Positions 23,508 to 34,716 are shown, numbered from the stretch's first letter. The stretch: 64,000 nucleotides of DNA from Alisma plantago-aquatica (GCA_963693085.1 OY856413.1:104662801-104726800), one strand, 5' to 3'. The notes: a model not told the origin generated them from the letters alone. Made by a program: numbers and translations.

Positions 23508-25031
23508 TGATAACATCAGTTTTTGTGACGTTTTTGCCCCTTTATTTTGTTATCAAAACTGCCCTTTTCTGCTATTTTCCTCTATTTTATTAGCATTTTC
23601 GCAATAATTGGCCAAGCAATGCTCTTACTCTGATTTTCCTATCTTTTACAGAATTTTCCTCGTTTTTATGCAATAAGGCCGTTCCGGCCCACGAATAAGT
23701 CCAAGCCCGTCTCGGCCTCCCTGACGCCCGATACAACCCCAGCCCGACAGGGGCTGGGTGACACAAAGATACTCGACGAAGAGGTGTCGTGCGACAGGAA
23801 CGTGCTGGCCGACACACCTCCTACCCGAGAGGGAGCCAAAGCTGCCTCGACGACCCAACTCGTCGGGCGATACAACCACCCACCGGCAGGCGTGCTGCCT
23901 GCCACGTGACCGATAGACAGCGCCTCGCGCCGAGATATGCCTGTATCAGCCGTCCATCTCCATCGACCGACGCTTAAGGTGGCTACGTGGCGCTTCGAGC
24001 ACCATGTCTTCTCACCAACCAACTGACTATAAATAGCAGCTACAGGGAGCCGAAAAGACAGGAGACAACGGTCGGAACAGTTCGCATTCGAACAGCTGAT
24101 AGTTAGACAGTTGGGAGCTTGAGCGAGGAAACTCCGAGAGCACACGTATCGTGCCCCAGTGCTCGTCTCGGGCGACACTAGGTGAGCTTCTCCTCATCCC
24201 AAGAGGGAGGGGACAGTTCACCTAGCACCATCTCGGGCGACACTACGGGCCGATATAGGCCGACATCACTGCCCGGCACAAGTGACCGACATCAATAATG
24301 CTTAGCTCTTAGCCCGACACGATATCAACCCGATATTATTAATCTATCGAACGTGCCGCCCGAGAGGGTGTGTCGCCCGACATGAGCATATCGGCCAGAG
24401 CCCTTGACCGATAAAGTCGCCAGTCGGCGCGTGCCGCCCGAGAGGGTGTGTCGCTCGACACCTCTGTATCGGGATAGGCCTCTGACCGATATCGGGCAGG
24501 AGAGCTACAGCACCATGTCGCCCTTCTACATCAAGGAGGCGACACCTTTCTTTTAATTCTGTTATTTAATTCTTTGTTTATGCAATGTATTAAGACCTTT
24601 AAATGTGTATGGAAATGGAAAGATTCAATTACTTGTTGCTCTATGCTTGGTGTACAATGTTGGATGACTGCTCTGTTTAATATTCGAACCCTAGATTGCA
24701 TGATTTGGATCGCGTTTCGATTAGCTACCGATCCGTTTTCCCGTCGCAACAACTTCGAGAGTTGTGTTGCGGCTCTAGCATTTGGTCCGATTCTGGAGTA
24801 CGAGAGTGCCTGGAACAGAGCTGTTTTCTGTAACATTCCACTCTAACTGAAGCCCAGCAACCTCGAGAGGGGTGTTGATGTAGAGGTTAGAGGTACCCGC
24901 TCTGAGAGGAGGGGTGAAGGGTGTTACCGCTACCGCTTGTTTTACTACAGTCTTATCCTCCGAACCTTGCCTGAGCTCTAGTCTTTATCTTTCTGCTTCT
25001 GTTGCATGAAAACCTCTAAAAACTGCTAAAT
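23508..25031 (+). repeat. Element D: inverted LTR copy (outer arm of fold-back)
   Basis: Reverse complement of 35030-36548: it starts TGATAACATCAG at the TSD and runs through a TATA box (24027-24037), the TGTCGGGCGACAC-type motifs and the CATGAAAACCTCTAAAAAC segment, then stops about 290 bp short of the U5 end. Frames 23590-24221 and 24531-24846 are LTR sequence without known domains. Confidence 0.9.
24027..24037 (+). promoter_or_regulatory. TATA box in the inverted D LTR arm
   Basis: CTATAAATAGC, about 520 bp from the U3 end. The same box is at 26163-26173 and 36021-36031 on the minus strand. In this arm it points rightwards, into the opposite arm of the fold-back. Confidence 0.7.
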
Positions 25032-25035
25032 CGGA

Positions 25036-25179
25036 AGTTGGGAGCGTGAGCGAGGAAACTCCGAGAGCACACATATCGTGCCCCAGTGCTCGTCTCGGGC
25101 GACACTAGGTGAACTTCTCCTCATCCCGAGAGGGAGGGTACAGTTCACCTAGGACCGTCCCGGGCGACACTGCGGGCCG
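25036..25179 (+). repeat. 144-bp R/U5 segment at the apex of the D fold-back
   Basis: This segment repeats about 24114-24253 in the same orientation (AGTTGGGAGC... through CACTGCGGGCCG), starting roughly 80 bp after the TATA box, that is, at or just inside the likely transcript start. It lies between the two opposed LTR arms and is joined to the right arm at a short shared GC. It has no counterpart at this place in a normal LTR. Confidence 0.82.
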
Positions 25180-26691
25180 CAATTTTTAGGGGTTTTCATG
25201 CAACAGAAGCAGAAAGATAAAGACTAGAGCTCAGGAAGGTTCAGAGGATAAGACTGTAGTAAAACAAGCGGTAGAGGTAACACCCTGCACCCCTCCTCTC
25301 AGAGCGGGTACCTCTAACCTCTACTTCAACACCCCTCTCGAGGTTGCTGGGCTTCAGTTAGAGTCGAATGTTACAGAAAATAGCTCCGTTCCAGGCACTC
25401 TCGTACTCCAGAATTGGACCAAACGCTAGAGCCGCAACACAACTCTCGAAGTTGTTGCGACGGGAAAACGGTTCGGTAGCTAATCGAAACGTGATCCAAA
25501 TCATGCAAGCTAGGGTTCAGATATTAAACAGAGCAGTCATCCAACATTGTACACCAAGCATAGAGCAACAAGTAATTGAATCTTTCCATTTCCATTTAAA
25601 GGTCTTAATACATTGCATAAACAAAGAATTAAATAACATAATTAAAAGATAGGTGTCGCCTCCTTGATGTAGAAGGGCGATAGGGTGTTGTAGCTCTCCT
25701 GCCCGATATCGGTCAGAGGCCTATCCCGATACAAAGGTGTCGGGCGGGCGATACACCCTCTCGGGCGGCACGCACCGACTGGCGACTGCATCGATCAAGG
25801 GCTCTGGCCGATACGCTCATGTCGGGCGACACACCCTCTCGGGCGGCACGTTCGATAGACTAAGCGTATCGAGTTGATATCGTGTCGGGCTAAGAGCTAA
25901 GCATTATTGATGTCGGTCACTTGTGTCGGGCAGTGATGTCGGCCAATATCGGCCCGTAGTGTCGCCCGGGACGGTCCTAGGTGAACTGTCCCCTCCCTCT
26001 CGGGATGAGGAGAAGCTCACCTAGTGTCGCCCAAGACGAGCATTTAGCACGATACGTGTGCTCTCGGAGTTTCCTCGCTCAAGCTCCCAACTGTCTAACT
26101 GTCACTGTCTGAATGTGAACTGTTCCGACCGTTGTGTCCTGTCTTTTCGGCTCCTTGTAGCTGCTATTTATAGTCAGTTGGTTGGTGAGAAGACATGGCG
26201 CTTGAAGCGCCATGTAGCCACCTTAAGCACCAGTCGATGGAGATGGACGGCCGATACTGACATATCTCGACGCGAGGCGCTGGCTATCGGTCACGTGGCG
26301 GGCAGCATGCCTGCCGGTGGGTGGCTGTATCGCCCGACGAGCTGGGCCGTCGAGGCGGCTTTGGCTCCCTGTCGGGTAGGAGGTGTGTCGGCCGACACGT
26401 TCCTATCGTGTGGCACCTCTTCGTCGAGTATCTTTGTGTCGCCCAGCCCCTGTCGGGCTGGGGTTGTATCAGGCGTCAGGGAGGCCGAGACGGGCTTGGA
26501 CTTATTCGTGGGCCGGAACGGCCTTATTGCATAAAAATGAGGAAAATTCTGTAAAAGATAGGAAAATCGGAGTAAGAGCATTGCTTGGCCAATTATTGCG
26601 AAAATGCTAATAAAATAGAGGAAAATAGCAGAAAAGGGCAGTTTTGATAACAAAATAAAGGGCAAAAACGTCACAAAAACTGATGTTATCA
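25180..26691 (-). repeat. Element D: direct-orientation 3' LTR (inner arm of fold-back, U5 end missing)
   Basis: Same orientation as the 5' LTR at 34741-36548. In element orientation it starts TGATAACATCAG right after the PPT and is truncated about 300 bp before the normal LTR end. The TATA box is at 26163-26173 (minus). Frames 25368-25652, 26058-26534 and 26291-26725 are not genes; they also occur in the other LTR copies. Confidence 0.9.
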
Positions 26692-26705
26692 ACTCCCCCA
26701 AACTT
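26692..26705 (-). other. Element D polypurine tract
   Basis: The minus strand reads AAGTTTGGGGGAGT directly before TGATAACATC, a typical Athila-group plus-strand primer. Together with the tRNA-Asp PBS it shows that this element kept its reverse-transcription signals. Confidence 0.88.
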
Positions 26706-27746
26706 AGCATTTTGATTGTCCTCAATCAATATTTAAACTATATTTTTGTGATGCTTCTTTTTTCTCGGATAACTTTCAGGCCAAGGGGTAAAACAAGTGT
26801 AGTAATGCCTTTAGAGATAATGCTGCTTCACTCAAACAAAAGACTACGTGTTTCCTAGCCTTATTATTTCAATAAAAATTTTCTCTACAGCTTCAGCGAG
26901 ACTTTGTTGTATGATTCCGAAGTTAGCTTACACACCAAACAGCTTTATTTTCGGGGCAGAAAGTTGTGTATAGGGTAGGCTAAGGCTTTTTGGGTTTTTC
27001 ATTCTTGTTTCCCATCAGTCCATCCAGGTAAGGGTTCGTTAACGGGCAAGTGGTCCCTACAGTCCAAGCCAGTTGGCTTTAGAGCAGTGATTTCACATCC
27101 TACGTACCACTGCCCCGGATCTACCATGCCTAAAGATGGGTACTTTTGGAAAACAAGCGGGTATATATATTTTTTCTTTTTCTTTTATTGGGCACAACTC
27201 TCGTGCTTTTATTCACTCTCGTCAGGCTTCTCTCTCTTTTTGGGATTTTTGTTGGGTGAGGGAAGACAAAGAGATTCTTGCTATTTGGGCAGCTTTTTCC
27301 TTCTCCATACTTATCTCTTAGTTGTTCGCGAGATTATTATATTTTTGAAATTTTTGTCATGGCGAAGTATACTCTTTTGTTCGTTTGGAGCAGCATTATC
27401 AAAAAGATATAACAGGACTTGCATCACATTTAGCACAAAGAAAATAAACTTTGCAAAAAGTAACAACAGATTTTCATTATTATTACAGCAACTTTGTACA
27501 TATGCATAGGGGTGATATAGACAAAAGAATTTTTCAAAATTTTCAAAATTTTGGTATGAAAACATATATGTACAAAACTGAAAGTGTATATGTACGTAAA
27601 AGAATAACGAATATGGGACAAAAAGAATGAAAGAACAAAGTGGGAGAGGAAGGAAATTTGTACCTCCCTCACTGGAACATGGTACCCCCCAAACTTACTC
27701 CACACTCTGTCCCCAGAGTTGTGAAGTAGATAAGGTGAGGTGATGT
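26706..27746 (-). other. Element D 3' untranslated region
   Basis: About 1 kb between the accessory ORF stop and the PPT, with no domain in any frame. The frames 27087-27509, 27311-27565 and 27430-27705 are low-complexity T- or A-rich. A second polypurine run, AAGTTTGGGGGGTACC on the minus strand (27681-27696), lies about 50 bases after the stop codon. Confidence 0.6.
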
Positions 27747-28529
27747 TTATTCCAGTGAGGCCGCGCCTGCGTTAGAGAGGAGCTCCCACACATATTCTCC
27801 TCGTTTGCTGTGGTATCCTATGTGTTGGAGCTGGTCAGGCGTCGCTTCATTTGCCATCCACTCCAGGACGAAGATGCCACAGTTGTTGGATAAGGCAACT
27901 TGCTGCGGACTGCGGTGGCAGAACTGGAGTCTGTGCCATGTGCCTCCCTATATGTTCAGGAATGGATCGATCATCTTTGACACTTCGTCATAAAATTTTT
28001 GAACTATGCGTTCGACGGGTGTCAAAGGTTCCGATGTACACGACACCGGATGATTCTTGTTGTTGTCTGAGCTGTTGTAGAAAATGCCAGCTCGTTGCCG
28101 AGTGTACATCGCCAGGAGCGCCCAGTGATTGTAATGCACGATAGGCAGAAAGATAGTGCCTGCAACGCCTTCCTTCAAATCTTACAGGACGATCTGCTTC
28201 GCTCCAATTTCGTCGGTGATGCAGATATCGTTGAAGAGCAAAGGGTGGGCTATGTATGTATGTTTTAGCTTTGGCTATATATATTGGATGTAAGATGCTG
28301 CAACCGATACAGTCAAGCACCCCCCTTCCTTTACCATGTCCCTTAGCTCATCTGCTAGGACTAAGACGTCTCCTGCCTGAAAAGCAACGTCTGATGGGGT
28401 TGAATCAGGAAGCTTCTTCTGGATGATGTCGACATGTTCCTGTGTGAGAGTCGCACATGAAAAATGGTCAAAATTTTTGATCAGCTCTTCATAAGCCTCA
28501 GGCAAAGCAGTGTCTTCCCTCCCGTGCAC
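27747..28529 (-). other. Ulp1-like protease domain 2 (catalytic His and Cys present)
   Basis: The C-terminal domain of the accessory ORF. An N-lobe with ELRDMVKEGGCLTVSVAASY is followed by TIFLPIVHYNHWALLAM, the C48 His-Trp signature. SPQQVALSNNCGIFVLEWM then carries the oxyanion Gln and nucleophilic Cys in the usual Q...N-x-C-G form. The catalytic Asp position after the His strand reads FYNSS, with Asn where Asp is expected, so full activity is uncertain. Stops at about 28275, 28182 and 27948 interrupt it, the last lying between the His and the Cys. Confidence 0.75.
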
Positions 28530-28598
28530 TTCCTTCGGGATTGCTAGCTGCTTGCCCGCCCCATGAATCTCGGGGGCTATATCTTCTTCTTTTCCTTC

Positions 28599-29360
28599 TT
28601 AGCTGCTGGATCGTGAAAAAGAATCTTCTTCTGCATCACTATACAGCAGCTCCTCCGGCACACCTGCATCCCGGAAATAGCGCTTGTCCTTGATCAGGAG
28701 CATGGCGTAGATGCCCCTGCGTTGATAGTAGCACCTGTTCCTGAGGATTCCCAAATTCCCGACACCATTAAGCGCCTCAATAGCCCCCAAGATGGCAATG
28801 GCGCTGTTTCCGCTCCCCTTTTCTGCTGGTTGGGGAAGGTTTCTGATAACGTAGTGGTTCCAAGGCCCTTGAAGACGTTGGAATCCTTCCTTTAAAGCTC
28901 GTAGCAGGCGTATTGGCAGACGTCTCAGCACTCTGTCCTCCGGGCGACTAAAATTACCCCCGGAGCGTGGTACTTCATCATCGCTGCAGCACAGCAGCTG
29001 AACGTCGCAGTTTCTGATGTCCGCCATACAGAGAAACCACACGTTGTGATGCTTGTACGGGGCCAACACCATATTTGGCTTATGTTTTTCAACGTATTGC
29101 AGCATGTCAACCACCGCACGGGAGTCTAAATCTCCCTTCATCAGCCTTCTCGCCAAGGTCGGGGTGGCTGTGTATATCTGTCTCCGACCTGTCCAACTGT
29201 CGATGTTCTCGATCAGTGTGTTCTCCAGGACCCTGAACACTCGCTTGCCGACCACATTCGGCGTGCGGAACATCTTCCGAAGATCTCCCCGTCATAGGGA
29301 GAGGTAGCAGTCGCTCCAGACGACTTCTTCTTCATTACCCTGCGACCTCAAGACCGAATT
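28599..29360 (-). other. Ulp1-like protease domain 1 (degenerate catalytic residues)
   Basis: The region VVWSDCYLSL...RGDLRKMF, then NMVLAPYKHHNVWFLCMADI, then PAEKGSGNSAIAILGAIEAL, aligns by eye in order and spacing with domain 2. The His of the HW pair is Val (HHNVW against HYNHW), and the NCG nucleophile site is NSA. It therefore looks like an inactive tandem copy of the protease fold. The similarity is weak and should be tested by profile or structure search. Confidence 0.55.
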
Positions 29361-31796
29361 CAGTAGCTTCTGGTCTCTGATCGTCTGGTTCCCAATGGCT
29401 CTTCTATCAAAATCAGCCATCTCGAATGATGGTATCTCGGACGGCTCACGGAATCTGTCCGCAAATGAGCACTTTCCTTGGGGTGGATGTTTGTTATTTA
29501 CAGTGTAGACATCCCCCACTTCTCCTTCAGACTCGTCCGATGAGTCTCCCCCAATGTTGGTATCCGCATTATCATCTTCCACTTCCTTTAGAGGGATGTA
29601 GAAGTTGGCGTCTCCCAATCCCAAAAAGCTCTCCCGTTTGCTAGGAGATCCTTCGGCAGATCCTTGTTGCGTCCCCTCTCCGTGCGTTGATGATTGTCTA
29701 CTGGAGGAGGATTGGGAGGAGGATGTTGTCCCCGAAGAGGAACCTGAAGAAGGTGGACTATGGTTCCCACTGGGAGGGGACGGCGACCATCTCGGCTACC
29801 TTTGGCGCGGATGATCGTCGCTCCTATTCATCCTCTCCTCGATCCTATCAAGTCGTTGGAGGACTTGCTGCATTGCTGCATTCAAGGCCTCCAGTCCACC
29901 AGGTATGACTGCAAGAGCCAGCAGCTCGTTCTCTTGCTTATTCAGCCTGACCTCGTGGTTGTTCTGCTTATCTTGAAAAGATGCAAGTTTGTGTGTTAGG
30001 GAAGCGCAAGTAGCAGAGTTGGTGGTTGTTACCTCCCACAGATTGTCGATTTCGTCTCCGAGCATCTTTCTAAGAGACGGAGGGGGTCCGGAGGGTCTCC
30101 CTTCCATCCTTGTGATATCTAGTCCGCGTGAAGGTCCACCTGGAGAGGTGGAATCTCTAAAGATCATTCGCGATCCAGATGACTTCAGGCGGGGCATCGG
30201 CGTTGTTTCAGGTGCCGCCGCCTTGCCTTCTCTTATGACTGGGGACGGCCGTGGTGAGGGCGGACTTTGCTCCACCTCTGCACTATCGGCGGTCTCCTCG
30301 ACCGTTGCAGGCAGGGACTTCGGCGGCAGTGAGGGCGTCCTTTCGAGCTCCCTTCTGATCTCCTCGGACATTCTGATGTTGTTGCTCCGCTGAGGCTCCT
30401 CTCGTGCCTATGCAGCTTTAGAAATAGGTCTGGGAACTGCGGCCGTCTCTTGCGCGGCAGATCCCGAAGTTTCTGTTCCGGTGACCTCGACGATCATCAG
30501 TACCTTCTCAACTGCCACATTTGTTGCTGGTGCGGTGGCTGGTATAGTAGGGGCGACGACAACTCGATCAGCAGTTGTCGTCGGAAGTTCTGGAGTGGGC
30601 CTCTCTGTGGTCCTGGTCGTGGTGACTATGGCCGTGCCATCTGCTATGGCTTTGATCTCAGTGGCGGTGAAGACCAACTTCTCGATGTCATAGTCGGCGC
30701 AGTGACGAAGGGGAAGGAGTATGTCCGTCCTTGAAAACTTGTAGAAATACCTCCCCCTCTCCTTCCTGATGATGTTGGTTCTCATCAGATATTTGGTATC
30801 GAACACCTCTTCGGCCGGCGTTCTTGTATGGCTGCGAGGCTCAAATGGATACCCGAGCCCCATTGCGATGAGGTTGATGATGCCGCCCATGCAGTATTCC
30901 TTGGTAGCGTCCTTCATCGGGTGGAACCTATTCAGTAAGAACCTACCGAGGTTGATTGTTCGGCCCTCCATAATGTGCCACATGACGTGGAGCTCCTCCG
31001 TGTAGATGTTGCTGGATTCGTTCTTGCTGAATAGCAAGCAGGCCACTAGTTTGTGCACGATCCTCCAGAAACAGGAGTGCACCGCCACGACCTTCGCTCC
31101 CGGCTTGAATGAAGATTCGTTGGTGAGCTTCCCCCAGAACTCCACTGGGTTGAACCTATCACCCTCGGTGATCCTTTCACTGTTATTCATCCTATTCATC
31201 TCCTCCTCGCTGGAAGAGAAGATTCTGTTTAAGTCCTTCTCGGAGATGGTATGCTCCGAGTTGTACAGCCTGGCCTAAAATCTGTCTGGCCTGCCAAACT
31301 TTTCTCTCTCTGCCGCTGCTGAATTCTTCACTCGGCAGAGGGAGGACATGAATTCCATCGTTAGCTTAGTGTACGAGGCAGTCCGGCTGAAACAGATCCT
31401 CTTCAGTCCTGCCGCCGCAAGGACGCTCTTCAGCCTCTTCACGATCCCAAGCTCATCAAAGGAGGCCCTATGGCAGAACCTTCTCGGTTTGTACATCTTG
31501 GGTACCAGCTCAGCATAGCGATGAGCATGCTCGTCGTCTCTTGGCTCGAAACTCACCAAAAAGGTTTCCGGGAGTTCTGCTGTAGCTAGTGGTGTTGGTG
31601 TCGCAGTAGGCTGTGTCGGTGTTGGTGCAGTAGTCGCAGCTTGTCCAACCCTTGCCTTCTTCTTTGCCCCCGACGTCCCAGCCTGTCCTGGGTTCGGGCG
31701 CTTAGGTCGGGCCGCCTGCCCTTCAGTAGCAGTTTCAGGATAGATCCTCCTACCCTGCTCGTCAACTGGGAAAGCGGTAATCTTAGTGCGGGCCAT

Positions 31797-32860
31797 TTCT
31801 GTAAGTCAACAAAAGATAACACCTTGATTAATTAAGCTGGCTTTTGAAAATATAATAAAGAGTAAACGTTTGGCCCGGTATAGTCTATACAAAACTGCCT
31901 GACACTCCTGTATCGGACAACACATTGGTTTCGAAGGTGAAGCCCTGTGCCCGACACAGGAGATGGGTATCGCCCGATACGTTTTCATGAAAGAAGAGAA
32001 GCATGTCGGTCGATAAGCAAAATCAGGCGATGTAATGCAACATCGGGCGACACTGCTATCACCCGACATGGGGTATCGGTCAACATGAATCAAAGATACT
32101 TTGCACGATACCCATATCGGTCGATACACCTGCTCAGTGAGGAAAACTTGAGACCGATAAACTTTTAACAAGAAAGAAATCGCATCGGCCGACACGGTCC
32201 GTCGGGCGGCAAGCCTGTCGGGCTATACCTTGTTGTGATCGGAGCTTGTCGGGCAACACAAGAGGTTCAGCAGTCTCGCGTAACACGGGAGCTAAAGCAC
32301 ATGATTCTCTCGCTCGACACAACAAAGTAAAAGCAAGAAAGCAAGGAACCCGACACGGTAAATCTCGTTTTCCTTTTATAGTAAGTAAATAGTGAAAACT
32401 GGGGCGCGCGTCGACCGATTGCTTCAAAACATAAGTCGGCAGCCCAACTGTCGGTGGGACTATTGCGCTTCACAAAGCCCACCGCCCGATAAGCATGCAC
32501 TCAAAGTGCCGGTTGAGTTGCCTCCTGTGATATCGTGAAGACAAAACTGTTTAAGCTACGGCTGATGAGTAAAACATCATTGGCCTAGGACTAAGCTCCT
32601 GGCCTCAGATGGTATTACCCATCCCGGAAAGTAAAACTAAGGCGGTGGCCCATAAAACAAAAGAGTCAGTGCATGTGGCGCATACACTGTCTCGGGCCTT
32701 ATTACATACCAAATGTTTGTAGTGTTTGTCTTGCAGGAAAGTAAAATGCAGTCCTATTCTAAGAAAGAAAAGAAAGCTCGGGTTGCCTCCCGAGAAGCGC
32801 TTCATTTTTCCGTCTTCAGCTCGACGTCTTTGGCCTCCTCTTCACCTTCTGCCTCTTTGG
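31797..32860. repeat. Element D internal array of TGTCGGNCGACA/TATCGGNCGATA motifs, upstream of the accessory ORF
   Basis: About fifteen copies of a palindromic core lie between 31880 and 32480, for example GTATCGCCCGATAC, CATGTCGGTCGATAAG, CATCGGGCGACACTG, GCATCGGCCGACACGG and CATATCGGTCGATACACC. The same motif fills parts of the D LTRs. The bases 32490-32860, up to the gag stop, show no gene; open frames here (31806-32195, 32134-32427) are not supported. Confidence 0.8.
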
Positions 32861-34486
32861 TCACTGCCATGTTCTCTTTTCTGGTTCGGTATTTGATGGA
32901 ATCTTTCCTGATGGGTTCTTCACAACTTCGGCAAGTTGAGCCAGCTTCTGGTCAATCTGGCATTCATGCGTCTGCATGTCTGCCAGCTGAGCCTGCAACG
33001 AGTTCAAAACACTGGAATTTGATAGAGCGCTCTGGGCTAGCTGATTGTTGATCGTATCTTGTTTCTTTACAAAATCGAACAGCTGCCCTACTACATTTGC
33101 TTGGCTAGCAGCCTGGTTCTGACCTTCTTCCTTGGGAGTTCCCTGGTTTTTACCCTGTCCTTGGAAGTTACCTTTATTCTGCGGGAAAGGGGCATTCCTG
33201 GCATATTGACCTACTCCTCCCCTCTTTTCAAAAGCTTGGGTAGGCTTAGTCGAGTTATGCAGCTGATGAGAGTTCTCCGCCGCATCCTTGTTTCCATAGT
33301 TGAAGCCTGGGTGGTCGGGTCTTCTAAAGTTTACAAAAGAAACATTTTCAGTCTCTTCTGTCTCCGACTCTGTATCGTTGGTTGCCTCTGGCCGGGTGTA
33401 GACACAATTATCCACCCCGTGACTGCCTTCTCCGCAGATTACACATTTCATCACTTTTTCTACATGTTTCTTTCCTTTACCTCCAGCCTCTCTCAACTGT
33501 TTCACATCTGTGGCAATCCTTTGAATCTGTGAGGTGATTGCCTCCAGCGCCTTTGATTCAATCGAGGACCCTTCTCCAACCTTCTTTATCGGCCCTCTAT
33601 CGGACCGATCGAAATCAGTGTCGGCCATCAACTCTGCCATATTCTTGATGATCAGCTCCGACTTCTTGGCCTTCTTCCCCAGGAAATCACTGCCTGCTGC
33701 TGCGTTCAGTGATACCCTATTTTCGGAGGTCAAACCATTGTAGAAGGTGGTTATGAGGAAACCCCTCTTGTAGTTGTGATGGGGGCAATCCCAGAGGTAC
33801 TCCTGGAATCGCTCCCAGGCATCATGCAGGTTTTCACTCAGCTTTTGCGTGAAAGAAGTTATCTTCTGCCGATTCCATACTCTCCTTTCTATGGGGTAGA
33901 ACTTGTTCACAAAGGCATCGGCTAACGCCATCCACCCGTTCAAGGATTGGTGGGGTACCCCAAGGTACCAGGACAGCGCCTTGTCTTCTAGTGAAAAGAT
34001 GAACCCCTTATAGTATATCACTTCTTGGGGGACCCCTCTCATCTTGATGGTATCACAGATATTCTTAAATGCATCAAGATGATGATACGGATTATCATAC
34101 TTGGAGTTCCCTCTAAAACTTTTATTCTAAATCATGGATATCACAGATGGCTTGAGCTCGAAATTGGTTGCATTGAAACGTGGGACTACGACTGGGCATC
34201 TGGAGTGGTTGGCCTTCGAGGATGCCAATTCCCTGAGCGTCTTCTCCTCTTCCTCAGAGTCTTCACTGTCACTATCCTCCTGGTGATGTTCCTGCTGATG
34301 GTTTCTTCTGTTTCGCCGGTGGCGACATCTGTTACGACGGTGATCTGTCTCGGATTGATCCCTTTCTGTATCTTCCGGCTGGTCGTTTCCGTCGTAACGG
34401 CCGCCGTCGTCAGGAGGAGGCGAGTTTTCCCTACCCCGCCCTGGGCGTTCGCCTTCGGACAGGGGTGGCTCAACTCGGGGAGGCAT
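32861..34486 (-). pseudogene. Element D gag (Athila-like), one premature stop
   Basis: Gag of about 541 codons starting MPPRVEPPLSEGERPG at 34486. The N-terminal part (34127-34486) is Arg/Asp/Glu-rich and ends at an in-frame TAG (about 34127); the same frame continues into the capsid domain: YYKGFIFSLEDKALSWYLG, FVNKFYPIERR and WERFQEYLWDCPHHNYKRG. A zinc knuckle, CVICGEGSHGVDNC, follows, then a Gln/Asn-rich tail. No protease or RT follows: the frame stops at 32861 and the motif array begins. Confidence 0.87.
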
Positions 34487-34716
34487 GACGGCTGGAGTAG
34501 ATGCTCAGACGAATTGGGTATCCTCTCCTTGAGGTACCTACATAATTATTCACAAAGAAAATCGAGTTCAGAAAATTAAATTTTTATTTTAAAGCAAAGT
34601 ATAATGCTACGAAAAGAAAAAAGGAAAAAGAGTGATGTCAAGCTTATCTCTAAGCTTGAGGCACAGGAGTGTAGTTAGTGGATTCAGGTTCGTCTTACAG
34701 TACTGCTATTGCCTCC

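Larger units (their letters stand above)
27747..31796 (-). pseudogene. Element D accessory ORF: Athila-type protein fused to two Ulp1-like (C48) domains
   Basis: One uninterrupted frame of 1350 codons, from ATG at 31796 (MARTKITAFPVDEQGRRIYP) to TAA at 27747-27749, with eight in-frame stops (near 31275, 30408, 29796, 29292, 28599, 28275, 28182, 27948) and no frameshift. The N-terminal part (about 31796-30650) resembles element E's ORF3 (LTMEFMSSL against LVAEFMVSL, and the long HKLVACLLFSKN region). A Pro/Ser/Thr-rich linker and a coiled-coil-like stretch (LNKQENELLALAV...LQRLDRIEERM) follow, then an acidic segment. Two C-terminal regions resemble Ulp1/SENP cysteine proteases, which remove SUMO-type modifiers. 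Each stop is one C-to-T step from CAG, CAA or CGA. Function is inferred. Confidence 0.8.

Noticed and set aside
23508..26691. Two adjacent solo LTRs in opposite orientation
   Set aside because: Neither arm has its own TSD or complete U5 end, the inner arm abuts the D polypurine tract as a normal 3' LTR would, and the outer end shares the TSD with the far right LTR.
26058..26725. Long overlapping frames on both strands as genes
   Set aside because: They lie wholly in the D LTR and recur in the other LTR copies with different ends; no domain or consistent start.
27087..27705. T- and A-rich frames near the left end of D as small membrane proteins
   Set aside because: Low-complexity composition produces hydrophobic translations on both strands; no conserved start or domain.
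34025..34579. Plus-strand frame of 184 codons
   Set aside because: It is the antisense shadow of the D gag N-terminus, whose zinc knuckle and capsid motifs are on the minus strand.
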